The position numbers and the translations under genes are program-made. A stretch of DNA of 46,238 nt from a virus. This document shows positions 26,659 through 33,785 of this stretch, in pieces. Location of the stretch: IMG/VR virus record IMGVR_UViG_3300031578_000083, positions 1 to 46,238 of that record. One strand, given 5' to 3'. The notes beneath the pieces were generated by a model. That model was given only the letters and a program-made list of their open reading frames with translations. It was not told the DNA's origin and did not search any database. The stretch's first letter is position 1. Every line of letters starts with the position of its first letter.

Positions 26659-27138
26659 CTATTCCGCCCAGCCGATCAGGACCCCGATGATCACCTGGTA
26701 CCCGCTCCCGTTGGAAACAGACGACTTGACTGCGCGTATGTGCGGCATCAGACGCCATTTGTCCTTGATTCGCGTCACCGCCATCGCTCCGGTCGTCCAG
26801 GCCCACCCCGTGTTCTCGCCGTTGTAGGAGACACCGGCCGAGGTTGGGACAAAGATGGGGATGTTGTTGATTGTGAGGACTCTCTGGGCAACGCCGGCGG
26901 AGAACTGAGTTGTTACCGCGAAGGGCTGGACCGACGTTGGTAAAGCGTCGACGGCGCTGAACAAGTAGGTTCCAGATCCGTCACTCACCAGCCGGGCGTA
27001 CAAGCCCGTGCCGGCTATCTTGGGCGACGCCCCGGGATTGAGAGACACGCCGCCCGCATAGATGTTCGTTGGCAAGGTTTCCCCGAACGCCATGAGGCAC
27101 CCGAGAAGGATCATCGTTGCAAGTCTTAGATAACGCAT
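26659..27138 (-). CDS. Secreted or outer-membrane protein with signal peptide, 159 aa
   Basis: First 20 residues 'MRYLRLATMILLGCLMAFGE' form a signal peptide; the mature part alternates small and hydrophobic residues with Gly ('IYAGGVSLNPGASPKIAGTGLYARL', 'WAWTTGAMAVTRI', 'GYQVIIGVLIGWAE'), which suggests a small beta barrel. Start chosen at 27136-27138, since the ORF's earlier GTG at 27148 has no ribosome site either. A phage-encoded secreted barrel could be a virion-independent lysogeny or exclusion factor. Function unknown. Confidence 0.65.
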   Translation of the reverse strand: MRYLRLATMILLGCLMAFGETLPTNIYAGGVSLNPGASPKIAGTGLYARLVSDGSGTYLFSAVDALPTSVQPFAVTTQFSAGVAQRVLTINNIPIFVPTSAGVSYNGENTGWAWTTGAMAVTRIKDKWRLMPHIRAVKSSVSNGSGYQVIIGVLIGWAE

Positions 27139-27200
27139 AGGTCGTACCACGGCAGAGCGCCCGCGAAGCTGCGGATGTAGCGCTCAATGCCCAGAAAGTG

Positions 27201-27206
27201 TAAGAT
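27201..27206 (+). promoter_or_regulatory. -10-like element upstream of a possible leaderless gene
   Basis: TAAGAT lies 7 bases before the ATG at 27214, the same spacing as TACAAT elements at 32567 and 33513. It would start transcription almost at the ATG. No good -35 box was seen. Confidence 0.35.
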
Positions 27207-27213
27207 CCGTGTC

Positions 27214-27456
27214 ATGGGAAAGCCTTCATTCGTCGAGTGGTTGGCGCGCCGGGTGGCGGACCACCTTCCGAGGGCTGTCGTAGCTTGGTCGGCAGTGCGA
27301 ATGTTCGCAACAGTCTCGACTTCGGAGAAATATGCCTCTAGGACGCCTGATTCAATCTCGATTTTCGACGCCCTTGTCGAGTGGAAAGCCCTGGGAAGGG
27401 AAGGGCACTACCCCATCCAGCCACCAGGCCGACCCCGGCCGCCCCACCGCCGCTGA
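27214..27456 (+). CDS. Small plus-strand protein inside the late operon, 80 aa
   Basis: Reads opposite to the late genes in the gap between 27138 and the terminase end (27408), overlapping the latter by 49 bases. The pattern 'RRVADHLPRAVVAWSAVRMFATVSTSEKYASRTPDSISIFDALVEWKAL' resembles a family of small phage proteins with 'LPRxLVYWxxIR...AHATTGKYS'. That likeness is from memory. A -10-like box directly precedes the ATG and there is no SD, so a leaderless transcript is possible. Function unknown. Confidence 0.55.
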   Translation: MGKPSFVEWLARRVADHLPRAVVAWSAVRMFATVSTSEKYASRTPDSISIFDALVEWKALGREGHYPIQPPGRPRPPHRR

Positions 27457-28916
27457 TCCTGCTTTTTCACCACCGGAGCCACCGCCCGCGCAAACGTGAG
27501 CGCCAAGGCGTCGGCGTCGTCTGGCGAGGCCTCGCCGCGCTTCTGCATTTGCTCTTTCGACTCCAGGACCACCTTGTTGCTCCGGTTGATGTGGTAGCCC
27601 GGGCCGCAGAGCCCCCGCTCGAGCTCGGAGTGCTCGTCAATGGCCCCCTTCAGAAGCCAGTCCTTGCTCTCGGACCACATGTGGGCACGCAGGTTCGCGC
27701 AGTTGTGAGACGGAGAAGGCCCGCCGAAGTTGATCTCAAAGACGTTGCGAAAACCAAGGGTGTGCAGCCGCTCGACGATGGCCGCCCCAAAGGCCATATC
27801 GACAAACATCGCCTGGACTTTGTGGCCGCGATGCTCCTCGCGCATCACTTCCGCCGCCCGGGCAATCAGCACCGACCGGTCCCGGCCGTCTTGCCCGCTG
27901 ATCCGGATCGGAGGGATAGACCGCGCATCCAGTCCGCGGCGAAACCGGATCACGTTCCAGGCCGAGCCCCCTCCGGACACGTCGAAGCCCGCGATGAGGG
28001 GCTCGTCGTCGAGCACCTCTACCTGTCGCTTCTGCGCCTCCCAAATGCGCGCCGAGTCAATGAACTGAAGCTCCGACGCTGTAGGCGGCTGGCCGCGAAC
28101 ACGGACGCGGACGAAATCCGAATCCTCCCCGTAGTCGGCAATCCACTCGGCTATCTGCTCCTTGTTCGGCAGCCGGCAGTCGCGGGAGTCGATCGAGCGA
28201 TGGGTCCAGCGTTCCTTTTCGCTCCCAAAGCAGATTCTGTAGAACTTACCGCTTGACCTGGTCGGATTGCCGAAGGCGAAGATCATCGGCTCACCGTCAG
28301 TGAGCCCGCCCTCAGCCACCTCCCAGATGCGCTCCGGAATGGCCGACGCCTCGTCGAAGATGTAGAAGCTCGTCGAGGTCGCCGCATGCTGGCCGGCGAA
28401 GGCCTCGGAATTTTCTTCGCGACAGGTTTGCGGCGTACAGAACCAACTGCCAGGCGAAACCTTGGCCCTCATCGCGGAACCGCTTATCTCAAACCAGTGC
28501 GCGTTCAGAGAGCGTGCAACCCACGTTTGAATCTGCGGCCACGTCTTGCTCGAGAGCTGCGTGAAGGTGTTCGCCGTGACCGTTCCGACCGCGCCAGGCC
28601 GCGTCGACATGATCCAATGCACGAGCCAGGCGACCAGCGTAGACTTGCCTATGCCGTGTCCGCTGGCAATCGCCAGGCGAATCGGGGCTACCGCAGTTTG
28701 ATGATCAAAATTTCTGTTCCGGACCTCGTGCCCTACGATCTCGAGGGTTTCGCGTTGCCACTCGTCTGGGCCGGAAAACTCAGACAGGGACCCAGGCTCG
28801 CGCCACGGGTACATGCACTCAACGAAACTGAGAGGGTCTGTGGCATAGCCGGCAACCCGCTCGATAAGCAGCTCCTCCGCTTTTGCATCGTTGAGTGCTG
28901 TGGCTGTCCCACTCAT
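27408..28916 (-). CDS. terL: Terminase large subunit, 502 aa
   Basis: N-terminal ATPase: Walker A 'SGHGIGKST' (about 85-93), Walker B 'FYIFDEA' (about 184-190, D188 E189), coupling motif 'GNPT' (about 216-219). C-terminal RNaseH-like nuclease: acidic residues in 'AGFDVSGG' (about D312), 'MFVDMAFG' (about D373) and 'SPDDADALALTFA' (about 476-488). The large subunit packages DNA through the portal and cuts it. Start ATG overlaps the stop of the preceding 41-aa Cys-rich ORF. Similar length to P22-type large terminases (499 aa). Confidence 0.93.
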   Translation of the reverse strand: MSGTATALNDAKAEELLIERVAGYATDPLSFVECMYPWREPGSLSEFSGPDEWQRETLEIVGHEVRNRNFDHQTAVAPIRLAIASGHGIGKSTLVAWLVHWIMSTRPGAVGTVTANTFTQLSSKTWPQIQTWVARSLNAHWFEISGSAMRAKVSPGSWFCTPQTCREENSEAFAGQHAATSTSFYIFDEASAIPERIWEVAEGGLTDGEPMIFAFGNPTRSSGKFYRICFGSEKERWTHRSIDSRDCRLPNKEQIAEWIADYGEDSDFVRVRVRGQPPTASELQFIDSARIWEAQKRQVEVLDDEPLIAGFDVSGGGSAWNVIRFRRGLDARSIPPIRISGQDGRDRSVLIARAAEVMREEHRGHKVQAMFVDMAFGAAIVERLHTLGFRNVFEINFGGPSPSHNCANLRAHMWSESKDWLLKGAIDEHSELERGLCGPGYHINRSNKVVLESKEQMQKRGEASPDDADALALTFARAVAPVVKKQDQRRWGGRGRPGGWMG

Positions 28917-29038
28917 CTACATCCGTGGCAGGACGAGCACTGCCGGCACGCGATCTGGGTTCCCTTCGGAAGCCCCCGGACCGGGAAGATCATCTGGTGT
29001 TGTCGCTTAGCAACTGGTTTTTCGTAGCATCGCTTCAT
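28913..29038 (-). CDS. Cys-rich 41-residue protein between terminase subunits
   Basis: ATG at 29036-29038 overlaps the TGA of the small terminase (ATGA), and its own TGA (28913-28915) overlaps the ATG of the large terminase (ATGA). The C-terminal stretch 'CRQCSSCHGCR' has Cys at about 31, 34, 37 and 40 and His at 38, a compact metal-binding knuckle. Lys/Arg-rich N-terminus. With both ends coupled, it is probably translated. It could be a zinc-binding accessory of the packaging motor. No family recognised. Confidence 0.7.
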   Translation of the reverse strand: MKRCYEKPVAKRQHQMIFPVRGLPKGTQIACRQCSSCHGCR

Positions 29039-29676
29039 GACTTGCCAAGAGCCTCCATACGTGCCCGCGCGGCGAGAAGCCGCTCGCCCAAGTTCAGGGT
29101 GCCTGAGTGCTCAATCTTGAAGTTGTCCCGGTACTCCGGCATCAGCTTTTTCGCCTTGAACATCAGGAGGATGTCGGAGTACTCGCGGACGGTTGAACAG
29201 CGGACCCCTTGGTAAAAGACCGGCTTCAGGACACCAGTTACACCGCGCCTGAAAATCTCCGCCTCGACAAGCTCACAAGCCTCGATGTGGGCTTCCTTGG
29301 CGGCAGCCGCATACTCCGGGTCCTTCATCCACTCGTAGTGCCGCTGGCGCGGGATGCGGCAGGCCTTCGCGGCCAGCGAGACGTTGCCCGTCTTCGCGTA
29401 GGCCGCGAGGAAGGCTCGCCTCCGGATTGGTTCCGGCCGCACCCGGGCCGTTGACTCGGGTGGCAGAGCCGCACTTTTCCGCGCATCTTTGTGCGGAATT
29501 TTCGGCGTCACCGCACTTTTCGGCGATTGCTTCTTTGGAACCTTCGACTTAGGAGAGGCTACTGGCTTTTTCTTCGGCGGATGTTTCCGCGCCGGTCGAG
29601 TTTTCGCCGGACTTTTCGCCCGACGGTTCTTCGACGCCTTTGTTGCCACCGATTTCGCCTTTCGTTTCACCGACAT
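29035..29676 (-). CDS. terS: Terminase small subunit, 213 aa
   Basis: Start at 29674-29676 is the only ATG giving a sensible product. N-terminal 75 residues are Lys/Ser/Pro-rich and disordered. The rest fits DNA-binding small terminases with helix-turn-helix text 'RRRAFLAAYAKTGNVSLAAKACRIPRQRHYEWMKDPEYAAAAKEAHIEACELVEAE' and 'TVREYSDILLMFKAKKLMPEYRDN'. It recognises the packaging site and recruits TerL. The first 42 codons overlap the end of the HAD gene in another frame. Confidence 0.85.
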   Translation of the reverse strand: MSVKRKAKSVATKASKNRRAKSPAKTRPARKHPPKKKPVASPKSKVPKKQSPKSAVTPKIPHKDARKSAALPPESTARVRPEPIRRRAFLAAYAKTGNVSLAAKACRIPRQRHYEWMKDPEYAAAAKEAHIEACELVEAEIFRRGVTGVLKPVFYQGVRCSTVREYSDILLMFKAKKLMPEYRDNFKIEHSGTLNLGERLLAARARMEALGKS

Positions 29677-30130
29677 CAGCTTTCCCCGCTCTCCAGTCCT
29701 CAGCCCGCATGAAGGGTATGCCCGCCCCTGCCGCGCACAACTCGTCTTCCGGCCGATCCCCCACAAACAGACAATCCGGGAGATTCACCGGATACCCGAT
29801 GACCAGGGCCATGACCATGCCCGCGCGTGGTTTCCGGCATCCACAGTTGGCGTCCGGATCATGGGGGCAGTAGGCGCCGCCGTCGAATACGTCCCCGAGC
29901 AGTTCCTCCGTCCTTTCGAGCCCAGCTATGAACATCTCGTGTGTGGTAAAGCCACGAGCTATCCCTCCCTGGTTGCTCACGAACGCGAGCTTCCACCCTG
30001 CACGCACAAAACGCGCCATCTGTTCCGTCGCCTCGGGATACACGGCAACGTCCTCGGGCTTGTTGATGAAGCCGGACGGATCCAACGAGTAGCGCACTGT
30101 CCCATCGAGGTCGAGAAATAGAATCCTCAT
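29549..30130 (-). CDS. HAD-superfamily phosphatase, HisB-N/GmhB-like, 193 aa
   Basis: Motif I 'LFLDLDGT' (D7, D9), motif II 'VSNQGG' (S52), Lys at about 100 ('CRKP'), motif IV 'FVGDRPED' (D125, D129) and a Zn-binding 'CPHDPDANCGC' (C88, H90, C96, C98) are all present. This is the HAD-IIIA histidinol-phosphatase/heptose-bisphosphatase type. Enzyme core ends near 150; the last 42 residues are Gly/Glu/Lys low-complexity sequence that overlaps the disordered N-terminus of the small terminase. Could modify a host sugar or nucleotide. Substrate unknown. Confidence 0.82.
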   Translation of the reverse strand: MRILFLDLDGTVRYSLDPSGFINKPEDVAVYPEATEQMARFVRAGWKLAFVSNQGGIARGFTTHEMFIAGLERTEELLGDVFDGGAYCPHDPDANCGCRKPRAGMVMALVIGYPVNLPDCLFVGDRPEDELCAAGAGIPFMRAEDWRAGKADVGETKGEIGGNKGVEEPSGEKSGENSTGAETSAEEKASSLS

Positions 30131-30336
30131 CAGAAGCTGACCGCGTCGATGCGTTCGTCCAGTCGGTTTCTCTCCGACTTACACACTCCCCGAGACTGGT
30201 AACGGCCATCCAGCTTGTCTGTCAGTTCCGCCAGGTCCGCCCGTATGCGCAGTTTCAGCCAAGCATTCCAAACTTGGCCTCCGATCGAGCTGACGGAGAT
30301 GCCCAACGCCAGATAGGCTATGTGTATTTCGCTCAT
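30130..30336 (-). CDS. Small membrane protein with charged tail, 68 aa
   Basis: Start at 30334-30336 preferred, as ATGA overlaps the upstream stop. One hydrophobic segment ('IAYLALGISVSSIGGQVWNAWL') is followed by a charged helix ('KLRIRADLAELTDKLDGRYQSRG'). Resembles small phage inner-membrane proteins of the lysis or Rz-like class. Coupled to the HAD gene by ATGA. Confidence 0.6.
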   Translation of the reverse strand: MSEIHIAYLALGISVSSIGGQVWNAWLKLRIRADLAELTDKLDGRYQSRGVCKSERNRLDERIDAVSF

Positions 30337-30647
30337 GATTCCGCACTCAACATCGTCCCCGTGCCCCACACTGGTCGCCGATACACCTCAGACGCGTACA
30401 CTGCCCAGAGCCCGGCGTACCACCGAGCCGTTCGCCGCCGCCGCGCCTCCCGGCGCAAAGCCCGTAGTTCGATCTCGTTCACAGGACGCCGGCAGAGCAC
30501 GCACCGCCTATCCCGGCAGGAACAGTCGAGCCGCCGCCGCGCAAAATCCTGCGCGCGCTCCTCAGCAAAAGATCCGACGAACCTGTGATGCGGGCAAGCC
30601 CTCGACAACCCGCACTCGCACAGGTCTCCTGATAGAAGTAACTGCAT
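30333..30647 (-). CDS. Cys-rich small protein, 104 aa
   Basis: Cysteines cluster at 'LCECGLSRACPH' and 'LDCSCRDRRCVLCRRP', enough for one or two metal-binding knuckles. C-terminal half is Arg-rich with 'WYAGLWAVYASEVYRRPVWG'. Ends in an ATGA overlap with the small membrane gene. No clear SD. No family recognised. Confidence 0.55.
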   Translation of the reverse strand: MQLLLSGDLCECGLSRACPHHRFVGSFAEERAQDFARRRLDCSCRDRRCVLCRRPVNEIELRALRREARRRRTARWYAGLWAVYASEVYRRPVWGTGTMLSAES

Positions 30648-30659
30648 GGGAAAATCCGA

Positions 30660-31235
30660 TCAGGCAGCCCGGCAGAGAAGCTGTAGCTTCCGAATGGCGC
30701 AGCCGCGAATTTGGCTCACCCTTGACTCGCCAATCCCGAGGTCGCGGCCAACCTCTTTCAACCGCTTTCCCTCTACAAGTGAGGACACCACTATGCTGGC
30801 TTCACGTTCCGTCAGGTGGCCTCGTGCCCTTCGGGCGACCAGAGCCATCTCGGCTCCCTGCTCGATTGCCTTCGCGCCCTCGCCGTGGTCGCTATCCTGA
30901 GTTGTGGTGTTTCCATCCTCGACATTCAGATCCACATCGAGACTCTCAGGCAGCACCGCTGGTTTCTTCTTCCGGTTCCAAATGCCCTGAGTTCTCATTG
31001 CGTCGATCAAGGCTCCGCGAACCCGTTGGCGGGCGAACAGCCAGAATACCGTGCCCCTTGCCTCGTCGTAGCGGTTGGCGGCTTCCCAGAGGGCTATGCG
31101 CGCGACCTGCTCGAGGTCCTCAAGGTCGATGGCGGGCTGAAGCGATCTCGGGAGTTGATTGTAAAATGCTCTGGCACAGTGCAGCACGATTCCCTCGTGC
31201 TTCTGAATTGCTTCAGTGACACCTTGCCCAGTCAC
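30660..31235 (-). CDS. Phage sigma-70-family factor, 191 aa
   Basis: I place the start at GTG 31233-31235: it overlaps the previous TGA as GTGA and has AGAGGA 7 bases upstream. Region 2 (about 37-80: 'IDLEDLEQVARIALWEAANRYDEAR...FARQRVRGALIDAMR') and region 4 (about 140-185: 'LTEREASIVVSSLVEGKRLKEVGRDLGIGESRVSQIRGCA') are both clear, with the short FliA/SigF-type layout and no region 3. Such a factor would redirect RNA polymerase, plausibly to the late genes. It lies at the head of the late operon. Target promoters not identified. Confidence 0.82.
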   Translation of the reverse strand: MTGQGVTEAIQKHEGIVLHCARAFYNQLPRSLQPAIDLEDLEQVARIALWEAANRYDEARGTVFWLFARQRVRGALIDAMRTQGIWNRKKKPAVLPESLDVDLNVEDGNTTTQDSDHGEGAKAIEQGAEMALVARRARGHLTEREASIVVSSLVEGKRLKEVGRDLGIGESRVSQIRGCAIRKLQLLCRAA

Positions 31236-31591
31236 GCCGCCATCCTCTCCCCCAGTTCCGCTCCGCACTCGAAAGCTACCCCGGCAAAAGCCGCTCGGCT
31301 GCGTTGAGGGAGTAGCTTCAACGTCCACACCCCCCGCGGATTCTGGTCAGTCTCCCGATCGTGCGAGTAGCGAGGCCCGCGAAAAGTGCCCGAGCTCTTG
31401 TACTCATTCCGATCCTCCGGCACCAACTGAATGCCCCGGACTCTGCCTCGTTTCCCTCGCCGGATCACCGCACCCCCACGCCCGAGAAGGTCCCACGCTT
31501 CGCGGCGCGACACTCGCCGGAGAAACCGGCCGGCCCCATCTCGGATGACAAGACGCGCCGGTAGCTCGTGCCTCAATTCGCGTGCGTTCAT
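31232..31591 (-). CDS. Basic hypothetical protein, 119 aa
   Basis: Arg-rich, with 'LVIRDGAGRFLRRVSRREAWDLLGRGGAVIRRGKRGRVRGIQL' over about 14-57. The text reads like a small winged or beta DNA-contact protein, but no motif can be assigned. Ends in a GTGA overlap with the sigma factor start. Upstream 126 bases (31592-31717) hold no gene. Confidence 0.55.
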   Translation of the reverse strand: MNARELRHELPARLVIRDGAGRFLRRVSRREAWDLLGRGGAVIRRGKRGRVRGIQLVPEDRNEYKSSGTFRGPRYSHDRETDQNPRGVWTLKLLPQRSRAAFAGVAFECGAELGERMAA

Positions 31592-31717
31592 GGGATGGCG
31601 AGCCTTTGGCGGTAGGGTCTCGGGATGGGTGGATTAGCGTCGCCCCGTGGATCGCGACAGTGGCCCTCCCGGCCGGGCTCTGTACGTCTAATCGGACACT
31701 CGCGGAAAAGTCTCTAC

Positions 31718-32074
31718 TCACAATTGGAGAGCTTGCTGAACGTTGGACATCCTGTTGGCGATAACCCTCAGCCTGTCGGTCACTTCGCGGATACAGACGC
31801 CCACGGGGGTCACTGGCTCCTTCTGGCCACCGTCATCGCCTGGCGCGATCGGCCTCGCCTCCATCACCGGAGACAACCTCCCGGTCAGATGCGAAAACTC
31901 CTCGTCCAGGATCTCCGCCATTCGGCCCAACTCCCTCAGTTCGCGTTCCACATCGAGCGACGGAGTAGCCGTCTCACACGGAGGGCAGTCTAGCGCCAGA
32001 TTGGCTCCGCGCTCACTCCGCTGGCTTCGTAACAGGTCGGTCGCCGCGGACTTCATCTGCTGAGACACCAACAT
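31718..32074 (-). CDS. Helical hypothetical protein, 118 aa
   Basis: Start at 32072-32074, four bases after the upstream TGA. Mostly alpha-helical, with 'MKSAATDLLRSQRSER' and 'ELGRMAEILDEEFSHLTGRL' and a C-terminal 'REVTDRLRVIANRMSNVQQALQL'. One CPPC. No family recognised. Part of the same operon as the sigma factor. Confidence 0.6.
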   Translation of the reverse strand: MLVSQQMKSAATDLLRSQRSERGANLALDCPPCETATPSLDVERELRELGRMAEILDEEFSHLTGRLSPVMEARPIAPGDDGGQKEPVTPVGVCIREVTDRLRVIANRMSNVQQALQL

Positions 32075-32078
32075 TAGC

Positions 32079-32486
32079 TCACCCTGCCTTTCGCTTCCGC
32101 ACAACCTTCCGCGACACCCTCACGACCGTCCGGAGTCCTGACTGTGCCTCGGAGATGTAGATCGGGATCTCCTCTTCCTCCAGCAGCTTGTCGAGTACCT
32201 TGACCGGAAAACTGCACCGCTCCCAGAAGACCTTGCCCAGCTTCTTGGCCAGCCGGGCCAGATCCAGGATCGTGCGCTCGGTTCGCCGCGCCGACACCTC
32301 GACGGTGTACGTACTCCCAACAGCAACAAAAGCCTCGCCGGCCGCGCTGTCGTCGAACCAGGAGAGAATCTCCCTCTTCAGCTTGTTGCACCGATCCGTC
32401 ACCGCCTTGAATTCGGCGACCTTCCCCTCGAGCTCGCCGAACTCGTCCACTATCGCCCGCTGTTTTGCTGTCAACTTCTCAGCCAT
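32079..32486 (-). CDS. Coiled-coil hypothetical protein, 135 aa
   Basis: N-terminal helix 'LTAKQRAIVDEFGELEGKVAEFKAVTDRCNKLKREILSWFDD', beta segment 'AFVAVGSTYTVEVSARRTERTIL', then a helical basic C-terminus. Two domains seem present. No catalytic motif. Clean ATG, upstream region 32487-32671 has no gene. Function unknown. Confidence 0.65.
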   Translation of the reverse strand: MAEKLTAKQRAIVDEFGELEGKVAEFKAVTDRCNKLKREILSWFDDSAAGEAFVAVGSTYTVEVSARRTERTILDLARLAKKLGKVFWERCSFPVKVLDKLLEEEEIPIYISEAQSGLRTVVRVSRKVVRKRKAG

Positions 32487-32566
32487 AGCTACGAACTCAA
32501 GACCCTGAAACCCTCAACTACTTAATAATTCGGCATTTGGGGGAATTACTCAAGCGGAAACAGCAC

Positions 32567-32572
32567 TACAAT
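32567..32572 (+). promoter_or_regulatory. TACAAT element before a possible leaderless ORF
   Basis: TACAAT then 6 bases and ATG (32579), the same layout as 33513 upstream of 33526. It could be a -10 box for a leaderless transcript. Confidence 0.3.
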
Positions 32573-32578
32573 CGGCGT

Positions 32579-32851
32579 ATGAGGGACTGGATCGAAACGC
32601 GAGTCTACCGCTGGGAGCGGTCGGAGAACGCCTGGCTGTTCTGGCCTCTACTCCTCGCCGAGCTCACTCTGCTATTCTGGCCCGAATCCAGGACTGCAAC
32701 GAAACGGTCCCACTCGCGCCTTCGCCAGAGTCTCACGTGCTCCCCGAAAGGGCCGCGGCCTTCTATAGCCGCCGAACTCCTCTGGCTCAATCAAGCCCTT
32801 TCCAAAGTGAAACCTGCCCAGTTGGCCAAACTCAAAACCTCCCATCCCTGA
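32579..32851 (+). CDS. Uncertain plus-strand membrane ORF, 90 aa
   Basis: Starts ATG directly after TACAAT. Contains one hydrophobic span ('AWLFWPLLLAELTLLFW', about 18-34), after which the text becomes Ser/Arg-rich and looks random. Its 3' part overlaps the minus-strand gene 32672-32869 antiparallel by about 180 bases. Only the N-terminal half looks protein-like, so this may be an accident. Confidence 0.3.
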   Translation: MRDWIETRVYRWERSENAWLFWPLLLAELTLLFWPESRTATKRSHSRLRQSLTCSPKGPRPSIAAELLWLNQALSKVKPAQLAKLKTSHP

Positions 32852-32869
32852 CCTTTTGGCTGCCTCCAT
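32672..32869 (-). CDS. Small hypothetical protein, 65 aa
   Basis: ATG at 32867-32869 overlaps the TGA of the next gene upstream (TGATG), which favours translation coupling. The text 'GGFEFGQLGRFHFGKGLIEPEEFGGYRRPRPF' is compact and protein-like. No family recognised. Tail end overlaps the uncertain plus ORF. Confidence 0.5.
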   Translation of the reverse strand: MEAAKRSGMGGFEFGQLGRFHFGKGLIEPEEFGGYRRPRPFRGARETLAKARVGPFRCSPGFGPE

Positions 32870-33123
32870 CAGCCTATCCGTGACCACAAAATCGAGCAGC
32901 CACAAGAACGGCCTTCTGATAGCCTCTTCAGCGCGGTGTCCTCAACAAAGACATCCCGCAACCACCGGCAATACGCTCCAGGATGCATCGTCAGAACTAT
33001 GGTTGCGGGCACCACAGGCTGAGGCACAGGAATTGAGATGTGCTTGCGCCCGGGCACCCAGACCAGCCGCTCCGGATCGACCGCAGCCAGAGCCAACATC
33101 GAGAACAGAGCACGACGAGTCAT
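32869..33123 (-). CDS. Small protein with a Tat-like start, 84 aa
   Basis: Start at 33121-33123 with GGGAGGTGG 9 bases upstream. N-terminus 'MTRRALFSMLALAAVDPERLVWVPG' is a twin-arginine-like signal, followed by the text 'ERLVWVPGRK' I associate with small phage structural-region proteins. The rest has 'HPGAYCRWLRDVFVEDTALKRLSE'. Coupled to 32672-32869. Function unknown. Confidence 0.6.
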   Translation of the reverse strand: MTRRALFSMLALAAVDPERLVWVPGRKHISIPVPQPVVPATIVLTMHPGAYCRWLRDVFVEDTALKRLSEGRSCGCSILWSRIG

Positions 33124-33229
33124 CACGTGCGCCACCTCCCCTTCTCGCCGTCCCTCCGAGTCTCGCGGTACGTGCCCGGCGGGCAGTCCGAGCACCAGTC
33201 ATAGTCGGGCGATGCACCAAGTCCCACTC

Positions 33230-33424
33230 TCACAGCGATTTGACCGCATGCTCCTGGAGCACTTTGACGTCCGCGATCGCGCTCTGCAGAGTCTGATGGA
33301 CTCGGGCCAGCTTCCGCTCATACTTGGGATCTTCTGGGACCAATACAGCGGTCTCCTTTGTTGCCGTGTCTATCCACATTCTGAGATCGTCCAAGAGCAT
33401 CACCGTGAGACTTCTCCTGTCCAT
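33230..33424 (-). CDS. Small helical hypothetical protein, 64 aa
   Basis: Helical text 'RSLTVMLLDDLRMWIDTATKETAVLVPEDPKYERKLARVHQTLQSAIADVKVLQEHA'. AGGAT 8 bases upstream of the ATG. First gene of the minus-strand run I can place; region 33124-33229 has no gene. No family recognised. Confidence 0.55.
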   Translation of the reverse strand: MDRRSLTVMLLDDLRMWIDTATKETAVLVPEDPKYERKLARVHQTLQSAIADVKVLQEHAVKSL

Positions 33425-33512
33425 CGCACCATCCTACCGCTTTGAGTCCCCGCCATCCTGGATCCGGATTGGCGGGGACTTCGCGCCGATCGCGCCCGCC
33501 GGCGCCCTCCTC

Positions 33513-33518
33513 TACAAT
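33513..33518 (+). promoter_or_regulatory. TACAAT element, probable -10 box of a short-leader gene
   Basis: TACAAT at 33513-33518 lies 7 bases upstream of the ATG at 33526, as seen for the 32579 ORF. The intervening GAAGGT may double as a weak SD. No clear -35 box. Suggests a short or absent leader. Confidence 0.4.
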
Positions 33519-33525
33519 CGAAGGT

Positions 33526-33705
33526 ATGAACGCACCCGACTACAATCAACTCAGCGATGAAGCCAAAGGCACGCTGAACAAGCTGTTCACTACCCGCGAA
33601 GAAAAGCTCTCGGATCTGGTGGAACGATTCGGTGCACGGGCCACTCTCCGGATATTCGAAGCGAGGAAAGATGCACTCTACAAGGAGAAGCCGAAGAACC
33701 GCTGA
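33526..33705 (+). CDS. Small hypothetical protein, 59 aa
   Basis: Helix-rich 'NQLSDEAKGTLNKLFTTREEKLSDLVERFGARATLRIFEARKDALYKEKPK'. ATG follows the TACAAT element. Acid/basic balance suggests a coiled dimer. No recognised family. First plus gene of the accessory region. Confidence 0.55.
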   Translation: MNAPDYNQLSDEAKGTLNKLFTTREEKLSDLVERFGARATLRIFEARKDALYKEKPKNR

Positions 33706-33785
33706 CCTCGGCCGCGCCGCGCCGATCGCGCCGGGCCCGGTGGGCGAAACGTGAAGCCGAAGAGGCAAGAAGCCGATAGAGGGGC

